Source of the DNA: Clostridiales bacterium UBA1248
Lineage (GTDB): Bacteria > Bacillota > Clostridia > Oscillospirales > CAG-272
NCBI GenBank assembly: GCA_002308615.1
Contig: DBWC01000045.1
Location: 6,753-12,044, forward strand
Length of the DNA: 5,292 nt
Direction: 5' to 3'
Under the pieces are notes generated by a model. That model was given only the letters and a program-made list of their open reading frames with translations, was not told the origin of the DNA and ran no database searches. Positions 1-5,194 of this stretch are shown in pieces. The position numbers and the translations under genes are program-made. Position 1 is the stretch's first letter. Each line of letters begins with the position of its first letter.

Positions 1-6
1 CTCAAA

Positions 7-77
7 GAGGGAGGCAAATCAAGGCTCCCTCTTCGAGGGAGCTGTCATCCGGGATCATTTTCGGATGACTGAGGGAG
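7..77. repeat. Intergenic hairpin repeat with GAGGGAG/CTCCCTC arms
   Basis: Two adjacent perfect hairpins are visible. The first pairs GCTCCCTC (24-31) with GAGGGAGC (35-42) across a TTC loop. The second pairs GTCATCCG (44-51) with CGGATGAC (62-69). GAGGGAG occurs again at 71-77, and a related GAGGGAGG lies at 7-14, so the CTCCCTC arm could pair with more than one partner. No reading frame runs through it. Compact elements of this general shape are scattered between genes in many gut Clostridia (general recollection, not checked), so this is probably one copy of a dispersed non-coding repeat. Whether it acts as RNA or as DNA is unknown. Confidence 0.6.
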
Positions 78-91
78 TTTGTCTTCGTTCT

Positions 92-116
92 AAAAGGCTG
101 CTTTCGCAGCCTTTTT
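92..116. terminator. Intrinsic terminator, possibly bidirectional
   Basis: A perfect 10-bp stem pairs AAAAGGCTGC (92-101) with GCAGCCTTTT (106-115) around a TTTC tetraloop; on the minus strand the loop reads GAAA. The plus strand ends in a run of five T (112-116). The minus strand ends in four T after the stem. It could end a plus-strand transcript entering from the left of the window and also stop lexA read-through, since lexA ends about 170 bases away on the minus strand with no better terminator between. Confidence 0.75.
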
Positions 117-126
117 GGTTGGGGCC

Positions 127-166
127 GTCGTGGGCGCCGTTTACGGGTCGTCGTGGGCGCCGACCC
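127..166. repeat. GTCGTGGGCGCCG direct repeat with inverted arms
   Basis: The 13-mer GTCGTGGGCGCCG occurs at 127-139 and again at 150-162, offset by 23 bases. The second copy is enclosed by GGGTCG (145-150) and CGACCC (161-166), which can pair. It is GC-rich against an AT-rich surrounding and has no coding potential. It looks like a second dispersed intergenic repeat lying next to the terminator. Confidence 0.5.
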
Positions 167-202
167 CTACAATATCTGACAATATTCTTTTGCGGTCTTT
201 AA

Positions 203-225
203 CGCATATTGTTATAAAATATGCG
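203..225. other. AT-rich perfect hairpin downstream of lexA
   Basis: CGCATATT (203-210) pairs perfectly with AATATGCG (218-225) around a 7-base loop. It lies about 60 bases past the lexA stop on the minus strand. No T-run follows on either strand, so it is not a standard intrinsic terminator. It might protect the 3' end of lexA mRNA, but that is inference. Confidence 0.4.
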
Positions 226-283
226 CCGGCGGAGCTGTAATCATATTGTTTTAGCCGCAAATCTTTTCGTTTGGGCAATTCCA

Positions 284-874
284 TTATTTATAATACCGTA
301 GACTCGCTATTACCTTGCCTAAGACCGTGCATTCATCGACGATTATCGGCTGCATTTTCTCGTTTTTCGGCTGCAGGCGGTAATGGCCGTTTTCCTTATA
401 AAACTCCTTGACCGTCGCTTCGTTATCGACGAGCGCCGCGACGATATCGCCGTTTTCGGCGTAGCTTCCGGCATCGATTATTATAAGATCTCCGTCAAGT
501 ATGCCGGCGTCTATCATGCTTTCGCCTTTTACGTGCAGCGCAAAGAGATTTGCGGGGTCGTAGCCGTCCGCGCGGAAATCGACTCTGCCGTCAAAATTCT
601 GCTCCGCAAATATCGGGGAGCCCGCGGCTATCTCGCCTATTATCGGCACGCCGGACTGCGCCGTGCCGTCCACCCTTATCGTCCTGCTCTTGCCCTGCTC
701 TTTTTGTATATATCCCTTTTCCTCTAACTTATGCAGATACAAATGGACGGTGGACGTGCTTTTTATGCCGAGCGCGGTGCTTATATCGCGCACGCTCGGA
801 GAATAGCCCTCGTCGTTTATCGTATTTCTTATATAGTCAAGTATATCCTTTTCAATTTGTTTAAGCTCGCTCAT
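284..874 (-). CDS. lexA: LexA, SOS-response transcriptional repressor and autoprotease
   Basis: This 196-residue protein has the usual LexA length and two-domain layout. The N-terminal winged helix-turn-helix (about residues 1-67, including YSPSVRDISTALGIKSTSTV) binds SOS operators. The C-terminal S24-type peptidase/dimerisation domain (about 75-196) carries the self-cleavage bond Ala84-Gly85 in EIAAGSP, the nucleophile Ser119 in VKGESM and the general base Lys156 in EATVKEF. All residues for RecA-stimulated self-cleavage are therefore present. In the family, LexA in the cytoplasm represses DNA-repair genes until RecA filaments on damaged DNA trigger cleavage. The start ATG (872-874) has AGGAGG five bases upstream. 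Its own promoter contains a LexA-like box, which fits autoregulation. It is divergent from nadE. No partner gene such as a translesion polymerase or cell-division inhibitor is in the window. Confidence 0.97.
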   Translation of the reverse strand: MSELKQIEKDILDYIRNTINDEGYSPSVRDISTALGIKSTSTVHLYLHKLEEKGYIQKEQGKSRTIRVDGTAQSGVPIIGEIAAGSPIFAEQNFDGRVDFRADGYDPANLFALHVKGESMIDAGILDGDLIIIDAGSYAENGDIVAALVDNEATVKEFYKENGHYRLQPKNEKMQPIIVDECTVLGKVIASLRYYK

Positions 875-879
875 ACAAA

Positions 880-885
880 CCTCCT
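880..885 (-). promoter_or_regulatory. lexA ribosome binding site
   Basis: On the minus strand the sequence reads AGGAGG, followed by five bases and then ATG. This is a full-strength Shine-Dalgarno sequence and fixes the lexA start. Confidence 0.85.
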
Positions 886-895
886 CAGATCAACA

Positions 896-909
896 CGAAT
901 ATTTGTTCT
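896..909. promoter_or_regulatory. Putative LexA operator 1
   Basis: The sequence CGAATATTTGTTCT matches the Gram-positive LexA box core GAAC-N4-GTTC with one mismatch (GAAT for GAAC). It lies immediately downstream of the lexA -10 element, over the expected transcription start, where bound repressor would block initiation. Confidence 0.65.
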
Positions 910-914
910 TATTA

Positions 915-943
915 AGTATACCACAGAAAAACCGGTTTGTAAA
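915..943 (-). promoter_or_regulatory. lexA promoter, sigma-A type
   Basis: Read on the minus strand, TTTACA (938-943) is the -35 and TATACT (915-920) the -10, separated by exactly 17 bases. Each hexamer is one mismatch from consensus. Candidate LexA boxes lie just downstream of the -10 and about 10 bases upstream of the -35. Confidence 0.8.
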
Positions 944-952
944 TAGGGGTGA

Positions 953-966
953 CGAACATTTTTTCG
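953..966. promoter_or_regulatory. Putative LexA operator 2
   Basis: The sequence CGAACATTTTTTCG is the palindrome CGAAC-N4-GTTCG with a single G-to-T change. It shares the central ATTT with operator 1. It sits about 10 bases upstream of the lexA -35 and about 30 bases upstream of the nadE -35. It could serve cooperative binding at lexA or act weakly on nadE. The T-rich context makes a chance match possible. Confidence 0.45.
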
Positions 967-996
967 TTTTTTTGCGCTTTTCTTCATAAAATCAGG

Positions 997-1025
997 TTGA
1001 AAATGCGAAAAAAACGTGGTAAAAT
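997..1025 (+). promoter_or_regulatory. nadE promoter, sigma-A type
   Basis: The -35 TTGAAA (997-1002) and -10 TAAAAT (1020-1025) are separated by 17 bases. This places transcription initiation near 1032 and gives a short leader of about 25 bases, too short for a riboswitch. It is divergent from the lexA promoter. Confidence 0.75.
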
Positions 1026-1047
1026 ACGGCTGAAAATAAGAATTTGC

Positions 1048-1052
1048 GGAGG
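1048..1052 (+). promoter_or_regulatory. nadE ribosome binding site
   Basis: GGAGG lies five bases ahead of the ATG at 1058. This is a strong Shine-Dalgarno sequence that decides the start. Confidence 0.85.
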
Positions 1053-1057
1053 TTGTT

Positions 1058-1798
1058 ATGGAATTTGATGCAAAGAAAACAAAGGACCGCTGTGTCAGGT
1101 GGATAAGAAGATTTTTTGAAAAAAACGGACCCGGATGCAACGCCGTAATAGGCATATCCGGCGGCAAGGACAGCTCCGTTACCGCGGCGCTCTGCGTTGA
1201 AGCGCTCGGCAAAGACAGAGTCATAGGCGTACTGATGCCGAACGGCGAGCAGAAGGATATCGATATGGCAAAGCTGCTTGTAGATCATTTGGGCATACGT
1301 CACTTTATCGTCAACATCAAGGACGCCGTTGACGGCGTAAAAAACAGTATTCCGTTTGAGCTGTCGGAGCAGTCGCGCATAAATCTGCCCCCGAGGATAA
1401 GGATGTCAACGCTTTACGCCGTGAGTCAGAGCAACAACGGACGCGTTGCGAATACCTGCAATCTGTCCGAGGACTGGGTCGGTTATTCCACGCGCTACGG
1501 CGATTCCGTCGGAGATTTCAGCCCGTGCTCGCATCTGACCGTCGCCGAAGTTAAGGCGATAGGCAGAGTGCTCGGCCTGCCGGAAACTCTTATTGAAAAG
1601 AAACCGTCGGACGGACTCTGCGGCAAAACGGACGAGGACAACTTAGGCTTCACCTACGCCACGCTTGACAGATATATAAGAGAAGGCAAAATAGACGATC
1701 CTAAGACGAAAGAGCGCATAGATATGCTCCATAAAAAGAACCTCTTCAAGCTCAAGCTCATGCCGTCGTTCGATCCGAAAATAGAAGTCAAAATATAA
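1058..1798 (+). CDS. nadE: Ammonia-dependent NAD+ synthetase
   Basis: This 246-residue cytosolic protein performs the last step of NAD+ synthesis: it adenylates nicotinic acid adenine dinucleotide with ATP and amidates it. The N-type ATP pyrophosphatase P-loop SGGKDSS is at residues 34-40 (in VIGISGGKDSS). Other family signatures are NTCNLSED (132-139), the YGD motif (147-149) and the KKPSDGL...TDEDNLG segment (181-197) near the C-terminal end of the fold. There is no N-terminal nitrilase-type glutaminase domain, so free ammonia is the likely nitrogen donor (EC 6.3.1.5). Length is slightly under the usual 250-275. The common G-T-x-N-x-S-E signature is replaced by NTCNLSE, probably a subfamily variant. 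ATG is chosen because of GGAGG five bases upstream and a promoter with a correctly spaced -10. It is a single-gene unit; a hairpin follows 8 bases after the stop. Confidence 0.93.
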   Translation: MEFDAKKTKDRCVRWIRRFFEKNGPGCNAVIGISGGKDSSVTAALCVEALGKDRVIGVLMPNGEQKDIDMAKLLVDHLGIRHFIVNIKDAVDGVKNSIPFELSEQSRINLPPRIRMSTLYAVSQSNNGRVANTCNLSEDWVGYSTRYGDSVGDFSPCSHLTVAEVKAIGRVLGLPETLIEKKPSDGLCGKTDEDNLGFTYATLDRYIREGKIDDPKTKERIDMLHKKNLFKLKLMPSFDPKIEVKI

Positions 1799-1799
1799 A

Positions 1800-1902
1800 T
1801 TATGAGCGGCGTACGGATCAACCCGTACGCCGCGTTATGATTTCGGCGCTGTCGAAAGTTATGAGACGGCTGCGCTGTCGTTATGAGTTCGCTATTGCGA
1901 AC
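1800..1902. repeat. Array of four TTATGA units separated by hairpins
   Basis: TTATGAG occurs at 1800-1806, 1859-1865 and 1881-1887, and the variant TTATGAT at 1835-1841. Each unit is followed by a small inverted repeat of different sequence: the 11-bp stem at 1806-1833, TTTCG/CGAAA (1841-1845 with 1853-1857), GACGGC/GCTGTC with one wobble (1865-1870 with 1874-1879), and GTTCGC/GCGAAC (1887-1892 with 1897-1902). The constant spacer with varying stems suggests an organised non-coding element, not chance. It fills the gap between nadE and the sigma-factor promoter. Confidence 0.55.
1806..1833 (+). terminator. Perfect hairpin after nadE, terminator-like but lacking a T-run
   Basis: GCGGCGTACGG (1806-1816) pairs with CCGTACGCCGC (1823-1833) as a perfect 11-bp stem with a six-base loop, beginning 8 bases after the nadE stop. 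The sequence after the stem (GTTATGATTT) is not a proper T tract. It may work as a weak or factor-assisted terminator, or as an RNA 3'-end stabiliser. It is also the first hairpin of the TTATGA array. Confidence 0.5.
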
Positions 1903-1923
1903 GTAAAAATTTTCTTTTTCCCC

Positions 1924-1950
1924 AAACCTTTTTTCAATCTCATTTGTCTA
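1924..1950 (+). promoter_or_regulatory. Candidate ECF-type promoter of the sigma-fusion gene
   Basis: AAACCTTTTTT at 1924-1934 resembles the AAC-containing -35 of ECF sigma factors, and TGTCTA at 1945-1950 resembles a CGTCTA-type -10. AAC to GTC are 18 bases apart, near the usual range. It lies about 40 bases upstream of the probable start codon. Many ECF genes are transcribed from a promoter their own product recognises, so positive autoregulation is likely, but this is inference from motif shape. Confidence 0.45.
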
Positions 1951-1976
1951 TTAGGCAGAGTACTCGAAAAAACACG

Positions 1977-1983
1977 AAAGGAG
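1977..1983 (+). promoter_or_regulatory. Ribosome binding site of the sigma-fusion gene
   Basis: AAAGGAG at 1977-1983 is a strong Shine-Dalgarno sequence. The first ATG in frame (2029) is 45 bases away, far too distant. The in-frame ACG at 1993 lies nine bases after it, an ideal spacing. This site therefore points to translation beginning upstream of 2029. Confidence 0.7.
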
Positions 1984-2028
1984 TGATCGGCTACGTACAG
2001 ATCATACGACGATGAAACGCTCGTTTAT

Positions 2029-5000
2029 ATGACGCTTGCAGGCGATCCGGATGCTTACGGCGAGCTTGTGCTGCGCTGGCAGAGCGCGGCGCTCTCCCAG
2101 GCCAATTCCGTTCTGCGCTCGGTATATCTGTCCGAGGACGCGGTACAGGACGCGTTCGTCGCGGCGTGGCTGAAGCTGAACACGCTATCAGACCCGTCCA
2201 AATTCGGCGCGTGGGTGTGTAAAGCCGCACGAAACCGCGCAAAAAACATACTCGCACGGTACAGCGGCTGGATGGATATATCCGCATACGAAAACACGGA
2301 AGCGGACGGTACGTTTTCGCCGGAGACGGCGCTTATTGACGCAAGCGAAAAGGAAGAACTGCACAACGCGATAAAGTCACTGCCGGAAAAGGTGCGGACC
2401 GTTATTACCCTGCACTATTTTGAAGGGCTTTCCGTCGCGGAGATAGCGGACAAAATGAGAATATCCGTCGGCACGGTGAAATGGCATCTGTCCGACGGAA
2501 GAAAGAGATTGAGGGGTGAACTTATGGCAACGAATGAAGATTATAACGACACGCTGACACAGCGCGTAATGAAGAAGGTAGAAGAACTTAAATTATGGTC
2601 GTCCAAAACGGATAAAACGGGATTTGAGCTCGCTTACAAGGACGTTTTGGCGGACGTTACCGATCTGCCGGAATCCGAGAAAAAATATCACGCAATGGCG
2701 GACGTGCTTTTGCGCGGCTTCTGGTGGCTGCCCGGCAAAAAGAACGACGATCTCGCAGCGCGCATAGCTGACGTCGCGGAAAAGGGACATAACGACGAGG
2801 CGACGGCTTTTATCTGCTCAAAGGAGGACGCAAAGCTTTCGGGCGAAGCTAAAATAGAATTCATCCGCGACAAGCAGATACCGCGCCTGACAGACAAAGA
2901 CCTGCCGGTCTCGCTCGGTTCGGAATGGCTTGCGCTTGCGATGGCGTATTTTGATCTGGATAAACGCGAAGAAGGCTTGCAGGCGCTGCAAAAGGCAAAG
3001 GAAATATTGCCGAAGGACAGCGTGCAGTACGCGAGCATTTTGTACGCAGCTGACGTGGTCGAGCTGCGAGACACAAAATACAAAGATAAGGACAAATACA
3101 AATTCAGAGTATTTTCGTCCGGATGTGAGCTCTCTTTAAAAAACGGCTGCCCGGTGCGGACAAACGATGATATTTTCTATTATAAGGACGGATGGGTCCC
3201 GACGGTCAACGCCTGGTTCCGTATCTTTCCGACGTCGTCCTGGTGTGACGGATCGTTCTTTGCAGAAAACAAAGAACAAGGATACGTTATGACCGGCTCA
3301 GACGGAACAACGCTTACGCTGCTTGGCAAAACGGAAACGGTGAATACGCCCGCCGGCGTATTTGAAGGCTGCGAGCTGTGGGAAATAATACCTGCCGCTG
3401 ATTATGAGTCCGAGATATACCGCGCGTGCTACAAGCGCGGTGTCGGTATGGTAAAATTCTGCGAGATCATAAACGACGAGGTCGAGACTGCGGTTTTATC
3501 CTCTTGCGGCGTCAAAAAAAGCGACAGTCTGCTGCCGCTTGATACGGACAATACGTGGGAATATACGCGGCAGTCGGAATATCCGTCCGTTTACCGCAAT
3601 ATCAAGGTAAAAGTCGTATTCAGATCCGACGAAAAGGCGACGCTTGCGGTCTTATCCGAGACGGAGCGGCTGTATTACGACGAAAACAGCTTTGCCGATA
3701 TGGCGTACGCGGTGCGTTCTGAATATTCCGATCACGAGGATAAAATCACAGACGCACGCGATTACGTCAACAAGCTCTGTGCCAATGCTGAAACAAAGCT
3801 GCAGAAGGCGCACGCAAAGGCCGCGTCGTCCGTTATGAACAGGCTGATGGACGAAAACGGTATAACGGAAAACGACCGGTATAAAAACGTCTGGAATTTC
3901 TTTGAACATCACGCTTTAAGTGTCAGAGCCGGCAGCGTCATAAGACAGCAAAGCCGTGCATTCGCTTTTGAATGGAAGTCCACCGACGGTACGGAATATG
4001 ATAATCAGGTGCTTTTCAACTACGTCTATGACTTTCTGTTTGACAATTTCGGCTGCGTCTATTCGGATCAATGGGTCCCGGGCTTCCGTACCGTAAAGGA
4101 GTTTTACGATTATAACGACGAGCTTATAAAGACGGAGCTGACGTGTGAGGACGCGGGGATAGTCAAAGTTGCCTGCGGTGAATTTGACAGTTGCCTGCGT
4201 GTAACTATAAATACTGTCGGTAATATGGAATACCACAAGTATTTCGGCGGCAAAAAATCATATACTTTCGCGCCCGGGATTGGCATTATAAGATCAGAAA
4301 ATTATTATGCCGATAACGCTTTGTGCGCCGTATACGAGCTGACGGAATACGAGGGAACGGGCGAGGGATATTTCCCGCTCGACGACGGACTGCACCGCCA
4401 TTACGATCTGATAAACCCGGTAAGAAATTACGTCGGATATACGGATTACACGTACGTTAAGGATAACTACGGCAGAACGGTGCTTTTCGTTGACAAGCGC
4501 GGTTCAAGAAAAAAGACGGAGCTTCCGGAATTTTATAAAACGAAAGATGAACAAAAAGCCGAAGAGCTTTGGGATAAGCACGACTTTGAGGAGTATTACA
4601 GACGTCAGGGACTTGTAAATCTGAAAATACAGCTCCACGCGCTGTTTGAGGCAAATCCGATAAACTGGTTTGACGGACGTTTTCCGGCATCACACAATCA
4701 GTTTTCCATGCGCGTAATGGAGAGCTTCGGCGAGGACGGTGTTTTGCCGGAAATATGGTACGGAGCGTACGCAAGAAGGAGTCTGTTGGCAGCCGCGGCT
4801 TTGTTCAGCTTCGGCGAGAATGAAAAAGGCAAACAGTATATGGAGACGGCGTTTACGTATTACGAGAAATGGAACGCGATCCCTAAAGGAACAAAGCTGC
4901 CCGTAGGCGCGCCGTGGCTGTTCGGCGACGCATTCGCGGAAAAAGGAAGCGGGTTCCTGATGCTGTCCGACGGCAGTAAGGAGCTGCTTGACGAACCCGG

Positions 5001-5127
5001 CGTTTTCTGTGAAAGGCCGATGTCGGAGATCCTCGCTGCGTTAAACAGCTGGGGCTGGTTTGACCCGGTCAAAAACGAACCGTTCTTTGCAGAGTATGTA
5101 AAGCGCGCGGAAAAATACAAAGATTAA
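2029..5127 (+). CDS. ECF-type sigma factor fused to a ~870-residue C-terminal module
   Basis: Counted from the ATG at 2029 the product has 1032 residues; from the probable ACG start at 1993 it has 1044, restoring YDDETLVY of sigma region 2.1. Residues 1-77 are sigma-2 (YLSEDAVQDAFVAAW at 33-47; core-polymerase binding and -10 recognition). Residues about 106-164 are sigma-4, with a helix-turn-helix in LSVAEIADKMRISVGTVKWHL (-35 recognition). A normal ECF factor would end here, at 160-200 residues. Instead the frame continues: helical segment 175-345 with a TPR-like helix pair at 299-329; beta-rich repeat A about 384-550 (GVFEGC, GVGMVK, PLDTDNTWEY); helical linker 551-630; repeat B about 677-835 (GEFDSC, GIGIIR, PLDDG); and a helical tail 838-1032. 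No signal peptide or membrane segment is seen, so it should be cytoplasmic. I do not recognise the C-terminal region as a named domain. A sensory or anti-sigma-like role is inference. Confidence 0.85.
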   Translation: MTLAGDPDAYGELVLRWQSAALSQANSVLRSVYLSEDAVQDAFVAAWLKLNTLSDPSKFGAWVCKAARNRAKNILARYSGWMDISAYENTEADGTFSPETALIDASEKEELHNAIKSLPEKVRTVITLHYFEGLSVAEIADKMRISVGTVKWHLSDGRKRLRGELMATNEDYNDTLTQRVMKKVEELKLWSSKTDKTGFELAYKDVLADVTDLPESEKKYHAMADVLLRGFWWLPGKKNDDLAARIADVAEKGHNDEATAFICSKEDAKLSGEAKIEFIRDKQIPRLTDKDLPVSLGSEWLALAMAYFDLDKREEGLQALQKAKEILPKDSVQYASILYAADVVELRDTKYKDKDKYKFRVFSSGCELSLKNGCPVRTNDDIFYYKDGWVPTVNAWFRIFPTSSWCDGSFFAENKEQGYVMTGSDGTTLTLLGKTETVNTPAGVFEGCELWEIIPAADYESEIYRACYKRGVGMVKFCEIINDEVETAVLSSCGVKKSDSLLPLDTDNTWEYTRQSEYPSVYRNIKVKVVFRSDEKATLAVLSETERLYYDENSFADMAYAVRSEYSDHEDKITDARDYVNKLCANAETKLQKAHAKAASSVMNRLMDENGITENDRYKNVWNFFEHHALSVRAGSVIRQQSRAFAFEWKSTDGTEYDNQVLFNYVYDFLFDNFGCVYSDQWVPGFRTVKEFYDYNDELIKTELTCEDAGIVKVACGEFDSCLRVTINTVGNMEYHKYFGGKKSYTFAPGIGIIRSENYYADNALCAVYELTEYEGTGEGYFPLDDGLHRHYDLINPVRNYVGYTDYTYVKDNYGRTVLFVDKRGSRKKTELPEFYKTKDEQKAEELWDKHDFEEYYRRQGLVNLKIQLHALFEANPINWFDGRFPASHNQFSMRVMESFGEDGVLPEIWYGAYARRSLLAAAALFSFGENEKGKQYMETAFTYYEKWNAIPKGTKLPVGAPWLFGDAFAEKGSGFLMLSDGSKELLDEPGVFCERPMSEILAALNSWGWFDPVKNEPFFAEYVKRAEKYKD
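2511..2526 (+). promoter_or_regulatory. Internal ribosome binding site and ATG at the sigma/C-terminal junction
   Basis: GAGGGGTGA (2511-2519) precedes an in-frame ATG at 2524 (Met166 counted from 2029). GGGGTGA pairs with the 16S 3' end with six Watson-Crick pairs and one wobble, and the spacing is seven bases. The site falls exactly where an ordinary ECF sigma gene would end and a downstream regulator gene begin. It could yield a separate 867-residue C-terminal protein, or be a relic of a two-gene arrangement. Confidence 0.45.
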
Positions 5128-5132
5128 AACAC

Positions 5133-5167
5133 AAAAGAGCAGCCGCACAGCGCGGCCGCTCTTTTTT
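5133..5167 (+). terminator. Intrinsic terminator of the sigma-fusion gene
   Basis: AAAAGAGC (5133-5140) pairs with GCTCTTTT (5158-5165), and GCCGC (5142-5146) with GCGGC (5152-5156), with one A/C mismatch between them and a five-base loop ACAGC. A six-T run (5162-5167) follows. It begins 5 bases after the stop codon, so the gene is transcribed as a single unit ending here. Confidence 0.9.
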
Positions 5168-5194
5168 GTTTATTTATTGATCGCCCGCTCGCGC

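Noticed and set aside
383..946. Plus-strand open frames opposite lexA (383-727, 550-864, 731-946)
   Set aside because: They are antisense shadows of lexA, lack ribosome binding sites and show arginine/serine-rich sequence with no family signature.
1026..1057. Riboswitch controlling nadE
   Set aside because: The predicted leader is only about 25 bases and holds little beyond the ribosome binding site.
871..1303. Minus-strand open frames across the intergenic region and the start of nadE (871-1224, 992-1303)
   Set aside because: They run through two well-formed promoters and antisense to nadE. No recognisable protein and no Shine-Dalgarno sequence is seen.
1800..1902. CRISPR array in the TTATGA region
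   Set aside because: The repeat unit is only 6-7 bases, spacing is irregular and spacers are self-complementary; there are no cas genes.
2012..2032. Six-codon leader peptide starting at ATG 2012 and overlapping ATG 2029 as ATGA
   Set aside because: The Shine-Dalgarno sequence is 28 bases upstream, too far, and the conserved sigma residues YDDETLVY are encoded across it in the main frame.
1991..3101. Minus-strand and alternative-frame open frames inside the sigma part (1991-2287, 2055-2366, 2593-2790, 2688-3101, 2861-3076, 2930-3139)
   Set aside because: They are frame shadows of the long sigma-fusion gene, with low-complexity composition and no start signals.
3644..5120. Open frames overlapping the C-terminal module (3644-3838, 3652-3912, 3916-4236, 4457-4774, 4860-5120)
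   Set aside because: All lie within the long plus-strand gene in other frames and have no independent support.
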